Program-made: the position numbers and the translations under genes
Shown: in pieces, positions 8,105 to 16,992 of the stretch
How the letters are laid out: each line of letters starts with the position of its first letter
Numbering within the stretch: the stretch's first letter is position 1
Origin: Marinobacterium sp.
Lineage (GTDB): Bacteria > Pseudomonadota > Gammaproteobacteria > Pseudomonadales > Balneatricaceae
Direction: 5' to 3'
Assembly: GCA_030602245.1 (NCBI GenBank)
Contig: JAUWAC010000001.1
Location: forward strand, 211,361 to 275,360
DNA: 64,000 bases
Notes under the pieces: generated by a model
Database searches by the model: none
What the model was told of the DNA's origin: nothing
Seen by the model: only the letters and a program-made list of their open reading frames with translations

Positions 8105-9002
8105 GGCGCTTGGCTGGCTGCTTGCGCTCTGTCTGCTGATCGGTGGACAGGCGCAGGCGCGCCTCTACGATGATGTCATCGCGTCCGGCTATGTTCGCAT
8201 CGGCGTCTACCGCGACTTCCCGCCGTACTCCTGGGAGCAGGATGGCAACGCCCACGGCATCGACGTCGCGCTCGGACAGGCGATTGCGGATGCGCTCGGC
8301 GTTGAGCTGCGCCTGCACTGGATGACGCCGGACGAGACGCTTGATGACGATCTGCGTAACAACGTCTGGAAGGGGCATTACCTCGACAAGGACGAGGACA
8401 ACCCGCTGGCGCTGAAGAACGTGGCCGACGTCATGCTGCGCGTCCCCTACGATCGTGACTTCTCCTATAAGCGCGATGCCCTCGGCCTGCTCGTCAACGA
8501 GCTGGTGGTGATGATGTCGCCGTACCATCAGGAGCGCTGGCAGCTCGCGTTCGATACCGAAAAGCTGGATGCCGTGCGCACGCTGGCCAAGTTCCAATAC
8601 CACCCGATCGGAGTCGAGATCGACAGCCTGCCGGCGTTTTACCTGACCTCGGCACTGCAGGGTCGCATGCGTGAGCAGACGCACCACTACGCCAATGCGC
8701 GTGAGGCGTTTGCAGCGATGCAGCAGGGGCGGGTGAGTGCCGTCATGGCGATGCGTTCGGAGATCGACTGGTTGCTGCATGAAACAGGCGGTGCGCGCTA
8801 TCGCCGCGCCGAAAACGGCTTTCCGGCGATGGGCAAACAGGCCTGGGACATCGGCATCGCGGTGGCCGAGGACAGCCGTGATCTGGGCTACGCCGTCGAG
8901 GCGCTGTTCGATCGCATGATCCGCGACGGCAGCATGGCGCAGCTGTTTGCCCGCTATGGCGTCACCTACGAGCGACCCTCTCTGTACATGGCGGGTTCCT
9001 GA
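8091..9002 (+). CDS. Quinoprotein dehydrogenase-associated periplasmic binding protein (SBP family 3)
   Basis: The 303-residue protein has a signal peptide (MKRCKALGWLLALCLLIGG, cleavage after AQA) and the family 3 solute-binding fold, with the typical opening GYVRIGVYRDFPPYSWEQDG. Genes of this subfamily occur next to PQQ-dependent alcohol or methanol dehydrogenase genes (MxaJ/XoxJ and PedG-like proteins). XoxJ-type proteins bind and may activate the dehydrogenase instead of feeding a transporter. It overlaps pedF by 14 bases and has no permease of its own subfamily nearby, which favours the dehydrogenase-helper role. Function in this organism is inferred. Confidence 0.85.
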   Translation: MKRCKALGWLLALCLLIGGQAQARLYDDVIASGYVRIGVYRDFPPYSWEQDGNAHGIDVALGQAIADALGVELRLHWMTPDETLDDDLRNNVWKGHYLDKDEDNPLALKNVADVMLRVPYDRDFSYKRDALGLLVNELVVMMSPYHQERWQLAFDTEKLDAVRTLAKFQYHPIGVEIDSLPAFYLTSALQGRMREQTHHYANAREAFAAMQQGRVSAVMAMRSEIDWLLHETGGARYRRAENGFPAMGKQAWDIGIAVAEDSRDLGYAVEALFDRMIRDGSMAQLFARYGVTYERPSLYMAGS

Positions 9003-9087
9003 GCGGCCGGCGGCCTGGGGCATGACGCCCCGCGCCGACCGTCGCTTGATACCCGCACTGGCACAATAACAACAATCAGGTGCTGCC

Positions 9088-10041
9088 ATGTTTGTAACCG
9101 TGGTCAGAATCACGCTGCTGTTCATTCTCTCTCTGCCCGCCGCGCTCTCTGCGCAGGAGCTGCCGAGCGTGCGTGTCGGCATGTTGCAGTTCGGTACCGC
9201 GCATTGGGAGCTGGCCCATATCCGCAATGCCGGCCTTGACCGTCACTACGGCTACCGTCTCGAGCTGATACCGCTGGCCAACTCATCCGCCGGGCGTCTG
9301 GCACTCAGTGCCGGCAGCGTCGACTGGATCGTTTCCGACTGGGTCTGGGCGGCACAGCGCACGCTGGCGGGAGAAGCGCTGCGCTTTATCCCGTTCTCGA
9401 CCCGAATCGGTGAATTGCTCGTGCCCAGCGCCAGCCCGGTGCGGTCACTGGCGGATCTGTCTGGAAAACGCATCGGCGTCGCGGGCGGCCCTCAGGGCAA
9501 GAGCTGGCAACTGTTACAGGCGGCGGCCCGGTTGCAGGGTGTCGATCTGACCACGGCGGCCTCGGTCAGCTTCGGCTCGCCGCCGCTGCTCGGGAGAGAG
9601 CTGCAGCAGGGGCGGATCGATGCGCTGCTGACCTTCTGGCACTTTGCCGCCCGCCTGCGGGCACGCGGTGATTACCGCACGCTGATCGGCGCCGACGAGA
9701 TTGCCGCGCAACTGGGACTGGACCCGGCACTGCCGATGCTCGGCTACCTGGCCAGGGCATCATTTGTAGTTGAAAAACATGCGCTTGCGAACGCTTTTGC
9801 ATCCTCAGTCTACGCTGCAAAACGCCAACTGCGCGACGATCGCCACTGGCCTGCACTCCGGCCGTTGATGCGCGCCGACGCGGAGGCGGATTTCGCGGCG
9901 CTGCGCCACGGCTACCGTGCGGGAGAGCCGCAGGCACGCCTGTCACCGGCGCTGATCGACTCGGCTGTCCGTGCCTGGCCGCTGCTCGGTGACCCGGACA
10001 GGCCGCTGCCGCGTGACATCTTTATCGGCGTGGGTGAGTGA
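9088..10041 (+). CDS. NitT/TauT-type ABC transporter substrate-binding protein
   Basis: This 317-residue protein has a signal peptide (MFVTVVRITLLFILSLPAALS, cleavage near ALSAQE) and an NMT1/TauA-like type II binding fold: VRVGMLQFGTAHWELAHI, then LSGKRIGVAGGPQGKSWQLL. It heads a three-gene set with permease and ATPase, joined by one-base and eight-base overlaps. Relatives bind nitrate, sulfonates, thiamine precursors or similar small molecules. The placement inside the quinoprotein operon, between the MxaJ-like protein and the dehydrogenase, points to a solute used in alcohol oxidation or metal supply. The ligand is unknown. Confidence 0.85.
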   Translation: MFVTVVRITLLFILSLPAALSAQELPSVRVGMLQFGTAHWELAHIRNAGLDRHYGYRLELIPLANSSAGRLALSAGSVDWIVSDWVWAAQRTLAGEALRFIPFSTRIGELLVPSASPVRSLADLSGKRIGVAGGPQGKSWQLLQAAARLQGVDLTTAASVSFGSPPLLGRELQQGRIDALLTFWHFAARLRARGDYRTLIGADEIAAQLGLDPALPMLGYLARASFVVEKHALANAFASSVYAAKRQLRDDRHWPALRPLMRADAEADFAALRHGYRAGEPQARLSPALIDSAVRAWPLLGDPDRPLPRDIFIGVGE

Positions 10042-10799
10042 TGCTGGCCCGCCTGCGTGACTACCTCTGCGTCATCACTGGCCTTGTCCTGATCTGGCAG
10101 CTGTTTGCGCTGGTGCTCGCCGATCCGCTGCTGCCGGGCCCTGTACAGGTGGCCGCCACGATCGGCAGTGAGTGGCAAAGCGGTGCCTTGTCGCATCATC
10201 TGTTGGTGACGCTGCGCCGGGTGCTGATCGCGTTTGTGTTTGCCATGCTGCTCGGCAGCCTGATGGGGTGGGTGATGGGGCGCTCGGTGCGCAGCGACCG
10301 GTTGCTGGATCCGATACTGGTGCTGATGCTCAACCTGCCGGCACTGGTGCTGATTATCCTGCTCTACGTCTGGATGGGGCTGGTCGAGTCGGCCGCGGTT
10401 CTGGCAGTGATCCTCAACAAGCTGCCCAATGTGGCGGTGACGATGCGCGAGGGCGTGCGCAGTCTCGATCCTCAGCTGGAGGAGATGGCCCGTATCTACC
10501 GTTTCAATGGCCGGCAGCGGGTGATGGATCTCTGGCTGCCGCAGCTGTTTCCCTACCTGATGGCAGCCACCCGCGGCGGCCTTGCGCTGATCTGGAAGAT
10601 CGTCCTCGTGGTCGAGCTGCTCGGCCGTTCGGATGGGGTCGGCTTCCAGCTGCACCTGGCGTTTCAGCTGTTTGATGTCGCGGCGATTCTCGCCTACAGC
10701 CTCAGTTTTATTCTCGTCGTGCAGGCGGTCGAGTGGCTGTTACTGCAGCCGCTGGAGCGGCGTGCACGGCGCTGGCAGGGGGCGGTGCAGGGTGCTTGA
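10041..10799 (+). CDS. NitT/TauT-type ABC transporter permease
   Basis: The product has 252 residues and about six transmembrane segments. The EAA-like cytoplasmic loop is MEEMARIYRFNGRQRVMDLWLPQLFPYLMAATR in outline, with the conserved Gly at its centre (around residues 149-180). This is a BPD-type importer permease of the SsuC/TauC group. The ATG at 10041 overlaps the stop of the binding-protein gene by one base (TGATG); a GTG three bases earlier is also in frame. It is co-translated with the ATPase downstream. Confidence 0.87.
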   Translation: MLARLRDYLCVITGLVLIWQLFALVLADPLLPGPVQVAATIGSEWQSGALSHHLLVTLRRVLIAFVFAMLLGSLMGWVMGRSVRSDRLLDPILVLMLNLPALVLIILLYVWMGLVESAAVLAVILNKLPNVAVTMREGVRSLDPQLEEMARIYRFNGRQRVMDLWLPQLFPYLMAATRGGLALIWKIVLVVELLGRSDGVGFQLHLAFQLFDVAAILAYSLSFILVVQAVEWLLLQPLERRARRWQGAVQGA

Positions 10800-11424
10800 G
10801 CTGATGGTACGACACAAGGCGTATGACCGCGTGCTGCTCGAATCCCTGCAGCTGCAGATCCGTGCAGGGGAGCGTGTTGCCCTGATCGGGCCCTCCGGCA
10901 GCGGCAAAACCACGCTGCTGAACATCATTGCCGGCCTCGATTCGGCGTTTGACGGCCATCGCCGCTGCACACCATCGCTGCGGATCGCCTACATGTTTCA
11001 GGAGCCGAGGCTGCTGCCGTGGCGCACCGTGGCGCAGAACCTGAGACTGGCCGGGGCCGCGCCAAACCAGATAGTGCAGTTGTTGCGCGAGGTCGAGCTC
11101 GAAGCGGTCGAGGATCTGTATCCGCGTCAGCTGTCGCTGGGCATGGCGCGACGGGTCGCACTGGCCCGGGCGCTGGCGCTGCAGCCCGATCTTCTGCTAC
11201 TGGATGAGCCCCTCGTTTCGCTGGATCCGGCGACCGCCGAGCGCATGCGACAGTTGCTGTGCCGCCTGCTGGCGCGTCGTCCCGGTCTCAGTCTGGTGCT
11301 TGTCTCCCATGACCCCCGCGATGCCGATGCGCTGGCCACGCGGACCCTCGCGCTGACGCCGAATGCTGCCCCGAGCGATGTGCGCGACAACGACCGCGCC
11401 AGGCAGGGTATTACTACCAAGTAA
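10792..11424 (+). CDS. NitT/TauT-type ABC transporter ATPase
   Basis: This 210-residue ATPase has Walker A GPSGSGKTT, Q-loop MFQEPRLLPWRTV, signature LSLGMARRVALARAL, Walker B LLLLDEPLV and the switch His in LVSHDPRDAD. It is shorter than the usual 240-260 residues. The signature LSLGM departs from LSGGQ, as often seen in this subfamily. The GTG at 10792 is preferred because it preserves the first strand (LELMVRHKAY) and overlaps the permease stop; an ATG at 10804 would cut it off. The quinoprotein gene follows after 132 bases. Confidence 0.85.
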   Translation: MLELMVRHKAYDRVLLESLQLQIRAGERVALIGPSGSGKTTLLNIIAGLDSAFDGHRRCTPSLRIAYMFQEPRLLPWRTVAQNLRLAGAAPNQIVQLLREVELEAVEDLYPRQLSLGMARRVALARALALQPDLLLLDEPLVSLDPATAERMRQLLCRLLARRPGLSLVLVSHDPRDADALATRTLALTPNAAPSDVRDNDRARQGITTK

Positions 11425-11441
11425 CGAGAAAACTGCTTCGG

Positions 11442-11475
11442 CCGGTCAATTGTTGGAAATCGGGCCGGCAACAAG
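11442..11475 (+). promoter_or_regulatory. Leader region of the quinoprotein gene with shared 10-mer and inverted repeat
   Basis: CCGGTCAATT (11442-11451) is repeated exactly upstream of pqqA (20037-20046). It overlaps the inverted repeat TTGTTG (11450-11455) / CAACAA (11469-11474). No clear sigma-70 boxes are visible. A regulatory site is possible; coincidence cannot be excluded by eye. Confidence 0.25.
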
Positions 11476-11556
11476 AATAGCTGCAGAATCGGGCGCATGT
11501 CCCGATCGCGGGTAGCTCCCGAATCCAATAAGAATGATTCCGTTAAGGAGACGACA

Positions 11557-13335
11557 ATGAAACGAATCGGGCTCAGTACAGGCTTTGCAGTTACTGCCCT
11601 CGTTGCAGCGATGTCCACGGCCAGCGTTGCACAGGCCGGTGTAACCGACGAAGACATTTTGAACGATCAGATGACGACAGACGATGTCGTCTCCAATGGC
11701 CTTGGTCCGCGCGGGCAGCGCTTCAGTCCGCTGACCAGGGTGAATACCGATACCGTCAAGGAGCTGCGCCCGGTCTGGTCGTTCTCGTTCGGCGGCGAGA
11801 AGCAGCGCGGTCAGGAATCGCAGCCGATGGTGAAGGACGGTGTCATGTACGTCACCGCATCCTACTCCCGTGTCTTTGCGATCGACGTCAAAACCGGCGA
11901 AGAGCTGTGGGAGTACAACGCCCGTCTGCCGGACGGCATCATGCCGTGCTGTGACGTGATCAACCGCGGCGTCGCACTGTATGACGATCTGGTTATCTTC
12001 GGCACGCTCGATGCCAAGCTGGTGGCGCTGAACAAGGACACCGGCAAGACGGTGTGGAAGAAAACCGTGGCCGACTATCAGGAAGGCTACTCGCTGACCG
12101 CAGCGCCGATGATCGTCAAGGGCAAGGTCATCACCGGCGTATCCGGCGGTGAATTCGGTGTCGTCGGCAAGGTCGAAGCCTACGATGCGAAAACCGGCGA
12201 TCTGGTCTGGACCCGTCCGACCGTCGAAGGTCACATGGGGTACGTCTACAAGGACGGCAAGCCGGTTGAAAACGGCATCTCCGGTGGCCAGCCGGGCCAG
12301 ACCTGGCCGGGCGATCTGTGGAAGACCGGCGGCGCGGCCACCTGGCTCGGCGGCTACTACGACCCGGATACCGACAGCATCCTGATCGGCACCGGTAACC
12401 CGGCACCCTGGAACTCTCATATGCGTCCGGGTGACAACCTGTTCTCCTCATCGCGTCTGGCGATCGACCCGGATGACGGCTCGATCAAATGGCACTTCCA
12501 GTCCACCCCGCATGACGGCTGGGATTACGACGGCGTCAACGAGCTGATCGCGTTCGACTACGAGGACAACGGCAAGACCGTCAAGGCCGCAGCCACCGCC
12601 GACCGTAACGGCTTCTTCTACGTCCTGAACCGCGAAAACGGTGATTTCATCCGTGGCTTCCCGTTCGTCGACAAGATCACCTGGGCCAAAGGCCTTGATG
12701 ACAACGGTCGTCCGATCTACGACGACAGCATGCGCCCGGGCAACCCGGCAGATGCGAAGAAGGGCGAAACCGTCGTCGCCGCACCATCCTTCCTCGGCGG
12801 CAAGAACTGGATGCCGATGGCCTACAGTCAGGAAACCGGCTACTTCTACGTGCCCTCCAATGAGTGGGAGATGAATATCTGGAACGAGCCGGTCAACTAC
12901 AAGAAGGGTGCCGCCTATCTGGGTGCCGGCTTCACCATCCGCGCCATCAACGAGGATTACATCGGCGTACTGCGCGCGATCGACCCCAAAAATGGCAAGG
13001 AAGTGTGGCGCTACACCAACTACGCACCGCTGTGGGGTGGTGTGCTGGCGACGGCCGGTGGCCTTGTCTTTACCGGTAACCCGGAAGGCTACCTGATGGC
13101 GTTTGACGCCAAGTCCGGCGAGATGCTGTACAAGTTCAACACCGGCTCCGGTATCGTCGGCTCGCCGATCACCTGGGAGATGGATGGCGAACAGTACGTC
13201 TCCGTTGTCTCCGGCTGGGGTGGTGCGGTACCGCTGTGGGGCGGCGAAGTCGCCAAGCGCGTCAAGCACTTCAACCAGGGCGGTTCGGTCTGGACCTTCA
13301 AGCTGCCGGCCAGCGCCGAGATGGCCAGCCGCTGA
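11557..13335 (+). CDS. pedH: PQQ-dependent alcohol dehydrogenase of the lanthanide-type (PedH/ExaF-like)
   Basis: This 592-residue periplasmic quinoprotein oxidises primary alcohols and donates electrons to cytochrome c550. It has a signal peptide ([20 protein letters not shown], cleavage at AQA-GVT near residue 27) and the eight-bladed propeller with W-motifs. The adjacent cysteines of the disulfide ring lie in [12 protein letters not shown] (Cys131-Cys132). At the active site WDYDG, Asp323 is the expected catalytic base, and Asp325 is the extra acidic residue that coordinates lanthanides in XoxF, ExaF and PedH. The calcium enzymes have Ser or Ala at that position. AAGGAGA lies upstream of ATG 11557; a start at 11497 lacks such support. 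No MxaI-type subunit is present. Confidence 0.93.
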   Translation: MKRIGLSTGFAVTALVAAMSTASVAQAGVTDEDILNDQMTTDDVVSNGLGPRGQRFSPLTRVNTDTVKELRPVWSFSFGGEKQRGQESQPMVKDGVMYVTASYSRVFAIDVKTGEELWEYNARLPDGIMPCCDVINRGVALYDDLVIFGTLDAKLVALNKDTGKTVWKKTVADYQEGYSLTAAPMIVKGKVITGVSGGEFGVVGKVEAYDAKTGDLVWTRPTVEGHMGYVYKDGKPVENGISGGQPGQTWPGDLWKTGGAATWLGGYYDPDTDSILIGTGNPAPWNSHMRPGDNLFSSSRLAIDPDDGSIKWHFQSTPHDGWDYDGVNELIAFDYEDNGKTVKAAATADRNGFFYVLNRENGDFIRGFPFVDKITWAKGLDDNGRPIYDDSMRPGNPADAKKGETVVAAPSFLGGKNWMPMAYSQETGYFYVPSNEWEMNIWNEPVNYKKGAAYLGAGFTIRAINEDYIGVLRAIDPKNGKEVWRYTNYAPLWGGVLATAGGLVFTGNPEGYLMAFDAKSGEMLYKFNTGSGIVGSPITWEMDGEQYVSVVSGWGGAVPLWGGEVAKRVKHFNQGGSVWTFKLPASAEMASR

Positions 13336-13358
13336 GCACGCCTTCCTGCGTACATCAC

Positions 13359-13381
13359 AAAGGGCCTGCGGGCCCTTTTTT
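13359..13381 (+). terminator. Rho-independent terminator of the quinoprotein operon
   Basis: AAAGGGCC-TGCG-GGCCCTTT followed by further T residues lies 24 bases after the dehydrogenase stop codon. It separates that operon from the convergent lytic transglycosylase gene. Confidence 0.9.
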
Positions 13382-13413
13382 GCGTGTGGGGCTGAACAGT
13401 GGCGCGCAGTGTG

Positions 13414-14154
13414 TTAACGCCCGTTGGCGTAGCGCTGATGCAGGATGCCGACCCGCTCCACATAGGCGCGGGTTTCCTGATAGGGCGGGATACCGGCATA
13501 GCGATCGACGGCGCCGGGGCCTGCGTTGTATGCCGCGGTGGCGAGACGGACATCGCCGTTGAAGCGCTGCAGCAGCGCCGCCAGATAGCGCACGCCGCCA
13601 TCGATGTTCTGCTCCTCATCGAGTGCATTGCTGACGCCAAGATCCGCGGCGGTCTGTGGCATCAGCTGCATCAGACCCAGCGCGCCCTTATTGGAACGCG
13701 CATCGGCACGAAAGGCGGATTCCGCATGGATCACGGCACGTACCAGTGCCGGGTCCACCTGGTAGCTGTTGGCAGCACGGCGGATCGGATCGGCGTAGGC
13801 GGTCAGATTCAGTGGCGTACGGTGCCAGTCCACGGTCGATCCCACCCTGCAGGCGTAACAGTCGAACCGCAGCACTTCGTAATCGCGGATATGGGTTGGC
13901 TTCTGATCGGTAAAGGTAAGGGTGCCGTTGGGCCGCCGGTACTTGTAGATTGTTTCCGACTTGCCGCCCTGACGCAGGTTCTGCCGCTCGGCCGGAACGT
14001 TGGTGTACTCGATACGCCCGTCCGGATGGACAATGCGTCGAATCTCGTCCGCCGTGACCAGCGGCGCGCTCAGACACAGCAGCACGAGGGCTGCCGGTGC
14101 ATAGCGATGCCGGCCATGGTGCGAAGCTGAGAAAATACGTCCGAGTCCTGTCAT
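13414..14154 (-). CDS. Lytic transglycosylase (SLT domain) with N-terminal DUF4124-like region
   Basis: The 246-residue exported protein has an N-terminal hydrophobic signal (YAPAALVLLCLSAPLVTA). A basic region YKYRRPNGTLTFTDQKP, typical of DUF4124 segments, precedes a C-terminal SLT domain. The catalytic Glu is in VIHAESAFRADARS, followed by GALGLMQLMPQTA and the conserved ATAAYNAGPGAV. It cleaves peptidoglycan glycan strands in the periplasm. The ATG at 14154 gives the shortest leader before the signal. The gene upstream on the same strand is a DUF3301 protein about 70 bases away, possibly co-transcribed. Confidence 0.88.
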   Translation of the reverse strand: MTGLGRIFSASHHGRHRYAPAALVLLCLSAPLVTADEIRRIVHPDGRIEYTNVPAERQNLRQGGKSETIYKYRRPNGTLTFTDQKPTHIRDYEVLRFDCYACRVGSTVDWHRTPLNLTAYADPIRRAANSYQVDPALVRAVIHAESAFRADARSNKGALGLMQLMPQTAADLGVSNALDEEQNIDGGVRYLAALLQRFNGDVRLATAAYNAGPGAVDRYAGIPPYQETRAYVERVGILHQRYANGR

Positions 14155-14225
14155 ACCCTGAGAATACCAGCAGGCCCGCAAAGCTGGCCAGATTGGCCCG
14201 GCGGTCTGTCGCGGGCGATGGTGCA

Positions 14226-14543
14226 TCAGCCGATGCGGTGCGGTGCGACGCTGAAGCCGGTGACGCGCGTGCCGAGCGTAATGACCTCACCGCTGTAGCG
14301 TTCATCACCGGTGGAGGTGAATTCGAAACGGTAGCGGCGCCACGGCCGCATACGACCATTATCGTCGCGGCGCAGCCAGATCGCACGCAGTGCCACGCTG
14401 TCATCGAGCAGTTGCAGATCCATTGCGGCACATTCGCGCCGGGCATGGCGCAGCGCGATCTCGCGCACTTTCTGTCCCTGCCACCAGATCAGGCAGACGA
14501 GCCCGACAAGGGTCAACCAGAAAAGGTCTTTCAGTTCGATCAT
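14226..14543 (-). CDS. DUF3301 family membrane-anchored protein
   Basis: This 105-residue protein has one N-terminal membrane helix (LFWLTLVGLVCLIWWQGQ). A conserved basic segment VREIALRHARRECAAMDLQLLD follows, then a YRFEFTSTGDERYSG strand pair typical of DUF3301. The function of the family is unknown. The ATG at 14543 is chosen because the helix starts there. It lies ahead of the lytic transglycosylase gene on the same strand, an arrangement that may be operonic. Confidence 0.8.
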   Translation of the reverse strand: MIELKDLFWLTLVGLVCLIWWQGQKVREIALRHARRECAAMDLQLLDDSVALRAIWLRRDDNGRMRPWRRYRFEFTSTGDERYSGEVITLGTRVTGFSVAPHRIG

Positions 14544-14757
14544 CCATCCATCTCGCTTGCGCGGGTCTGGGGCGATCATACCGGATGGGATTCAATACCG
14601 ACACAGGTTGTCGGTTTTGTCACAGGCGCGCGTCACCCTGTCCGGCATCCGTCGGTTAACTGATTGTTTTATCGGCCCGGGTCTGCGCGGCGCCGCTGGC
14701 CGGGGTTTTGCTTCTGAACCGGTGCATACCCTCATGACCAACCGGAGATCTGGGCCG

Positions 14758-15051
14758 ATGAACACGTTCAAGACCGTCACCGTCGATGAGGTCAAGCCGC
14801 TGCTGGCGCATCCCGAAACGATGCTGCTCGACTGCCGCGACCTGCGCGATTACCGTGCCGGGCATATCGACAATGCGATGCATCTGCACGAAGGCCTTCG
14901 CGAAACCCTGCTGCTGAAAGGCGACAAGCAACGTCCATTGGTGATCTACTGTTATCACGGCCACGCCAGCGAACATGTCGCCGAGATGTTTACCGATTTC
15001 GGTTTTCAGAATGTGTACAGCCTCAAGGGCGGTTTCGCGGCCTGGCAGTGA
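14758..15051 (+). CDS. glpE: Single-domain rhodanese, GlpE-like
   Basis: This 97-residue cytoplasmic rhodanese has the active-site loop CYHGHAS (the Cys accepts sulfane sulfur), preceded by the conserved DCRDLRDYRAGHI segment. Single-domain rhodaneses such as GlpE transfer sulfur from thiosulfate to cyanide or thiols. The loop CYHGHA is very close to CYHGNS of GlpE. The ATG at 14758 has GGAG seven to ten bases upstream. The long upstream extension of the frame has no conserved content. The 140-base spacer to the next gene shows no obvious terminator. Confidence 0.87.
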   Translation: MNTFKTVTVDEVKPLLAHPETMLLDCRDLRDYRAGHIDNAMHLHEGLRETLLLKGDKQRPLVIYCYHGHASEHVAEMFTDFGFQNVYSLKGGFAAWQ

Positions 15052-15189
15052 CCCGAGCGCTCAGGCTTATCGGATACCCCTGCAGTTGATGCGGTTTCGA
15101 CTGTTGACTATCCTGATTTCGGCGCTTTTTGGATACAGATTGCCGCGTCGGGCGCTCTGTGTATTTCCACCTCCAGCCGGATCGAACGG

Positions 15190-16935
15190 ATGCTGCCCAG
15201 ACGGGATCTGAGTTGTTCTGCCCTGATGAGCCTGCTGCTGGCTGTGCTGCTGCTCGCACAGCCGGCCCAGGCCACTGACGATCACCTGCTGCTCGGAGCG
15301 GCCGAGGCGAACGGGCTGCTCGGACAGCGCCTGTATTACCTGCAGGAAAGCGCCGGTCCGCTGAGCTGGCGCGGCGCACTGGCCGCCTTTGAGCGCGGCG
15401 ATTTCCAGCGTAGCGAGCGTGATACGCCCGGCTTTGGCATCGGCTCGGCACCGGTGTGGCTGACGCTGGCGATCGATAACCCGAGCGGGGCCGCGATGGC
15501 CAGAACGCTGCTGCTCGACACGCCCTGGATCGATCAGGTCGAGGTGTATCTCGTGCAGGCCGGGCATCTGGTCACGCGTGTCGTGACCGGCGATGCCTAC
15601 CCCGATACGCAGGCCGGGCAGGGGGTGCCGGGCTTTCGTGTTCCGCTTGCACTCCCCGCAGGCGAGAGCCGCCTGCTGGTGCGGCTTAGCACCGCCGATC
15701 CGCTGATCGTACCGCTCTATCTGCTCGACAGCCGGGCGCTGGAAACCCACACCCTGACGCGGCTGTTTACCTACGGTCTCAGCTACGGCTATCTGCTCGC
15801 GCTGATGTTCTATAACGCGACGCTGGCGCTCGGTATCCGCGACCGCCGTCACCTGCTGTACGCGCTTTATCTCGGCGTATTCACGCTGACCAATTTTTCC
15901 TATACCGGCTTCGGCGCAACCTGGCTCTGGGGCGAAGCGGTGGTCTGGCAACGCTGGGCGCAGCCACTGCTGATATGGTGCTTTGGCGCCAGCGGCCTGC
16001 TGTTTGCCACCAGCTTTCTCGACCTGCGCCGGCACTGGCCTGACGGGCGTCGTCTTGCCGCGGCAGTGGCAGTGGTGCCCGGCGCAGGCGTCATGCTCGG
16101 TATTCTCACCGGCCAGCAGACGCTGGCGTTGCTCAGCGCCTTCGGTTTTATGACGCTGTTCACTGCGCTGATGTTGCTGCTCGGCATCATCTCAGTGCGC
16201 CGAGGGATACCGGGCGCGCGCTGCTTTCTGACCGCGATCAGCGCCGGGGCGATCGGCACGATTCTGACCACGCTGAGCACCTGGGGCGTACTGCCCGGGC
16301 ACGAGCTGCTGTTCCGCACGGCCGAGGTCGGCATGTTGCTGGAGGCGACGCTGTTGGCACTGGCGCTGGCCGCGCGTCTGCGTCAGGTGCATGCCGAGCG
16401 GGTGCGGGCGGAGGCCGACGCCAACACCGATGCGCTGACACAGCTCAGCAACCGGCGTGCGCTGTACCGCCATTCCGAGGGACTCTGGTCGCAGCGCAGA
16501 CAGCAGCAGGCGCTGAGTCTCGTGGTGCTCGATATCGATCACTTCAAGCACCTGAATGACCGCTTCGGGCACAGCTGCGGTGACGAGGTACTCCGCCAGA
16601 TCGGCGGCCTGATTGCGCGTTCGACGCGGGGACAGGATGTTGCTGCGCGCTGGGGCGGTGAAGAGTTCACCATTCTGCTCGATCACTGCAACATCGAGTC
16701 CGGTGTCCAGTTTGCCGAGCGTCTGCGTGGCGAGATCGCCGCCATGGTGATTGTGGCCGGGGGACAGGAACTGTACGTGACAGCCAGTTTCGGTGTCGCG
16801 CAGGTCGGCCCGCAAGACGGCACCCTCGATGCCCTCATCGAACGGGCGGATCAGGCGCTCTATCGTGCCAAGCGGGAAGGGCGCAACCGTGTCTGCAGCG
16901 CCGCCGATTCGCTCGCCACGGGCGCACCGGCGTAA
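15190..16935 (+). CDS. Diguanylate cyclase with 7TMR-DISM sensor
   Basis: The 581-residue protein has a signal peptide (to AQA-TDD, residue 29) and an extracytoplasmic DISM-extracellular domain (about residues 40-175). Seven transmembrane helices (about 190-390) and a short linker lead to a GGDEF domain (about 415-575). The active-site motif is GGEEF at residues 489-493, and the inhibitory I-site RGQD lies five residues before WGGEEF, so product inhibition is expected. It makes c-di-GMP from GTP at the inner membrane. The periplasmic ligand is unknown; related sensors often bind carbohydrates. The start has a weak ribosome site. Confidence 0.92.
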   Translation: MLPRRDLSCSALMSLLLAVLLLAQPAQATDDHLLLGAAEANGLLGQRLYYLQESAGPLSWRGALAAFERGDFQRSERDTPGFGIGSAPVWLTLAIDNPSGAAMARTLLLDTPWIDQVEVYLVQAGHLVTRVVTGDAYPDTQAGQGVPGFRVPLALPAGESRLLVRLSTADPLIVPLYLLDSRALETHTLTRLFTYGLSYGYLLALMFYNATLALGIRDRRHLLYALYLGVFTLTNFSYTGFGATWLWGEAVVWQRWAQPLLIWCFGASGLLFATSFLDLRRHWPDGRRLAAAVAVVPGAGVMLGILTGQQTLALLSAFGFMTLFTALMLLLGIISVRRGIPGARCFLTAISAGAIGTILTTLSTWGVLPGHELLFRTAEVGMLLEATLLALALAARLRQVHAERVRAEADANTDALTQLSNRRALYRHSEGLWSQRRQQQALSLVVLDIDHFKHLNDRFGHSCGDEVLRQIGGLIARSTRGQDVAARWGGEEFTILLDHCNIESGVQFAERLRGEIAAMVIVAGGQELYVTASFGVAQVGPQDGTLDALIERADQALYRAKREGRNRVCSAADSLATGAPA

Positions 16936-16992
16936 CCCTGACTACACTGCAGGCGACACAGATCACACCGCAACCGGCCACGAGGAGGTGAC

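Noticed and set aside
11497..11556. Upstream start of the quinoprotein gene
   Set aside because: The 20 extra residues would bury the signal peptide, and the AAGGAGA site serves ATG 11557.
11557..13335. MxaF-type methanol dehydrogenase
   Set aside because: No mxaI/mxaG neighbours, and the active site has Asp instead of Ala; it is ExaF/PedH-like.
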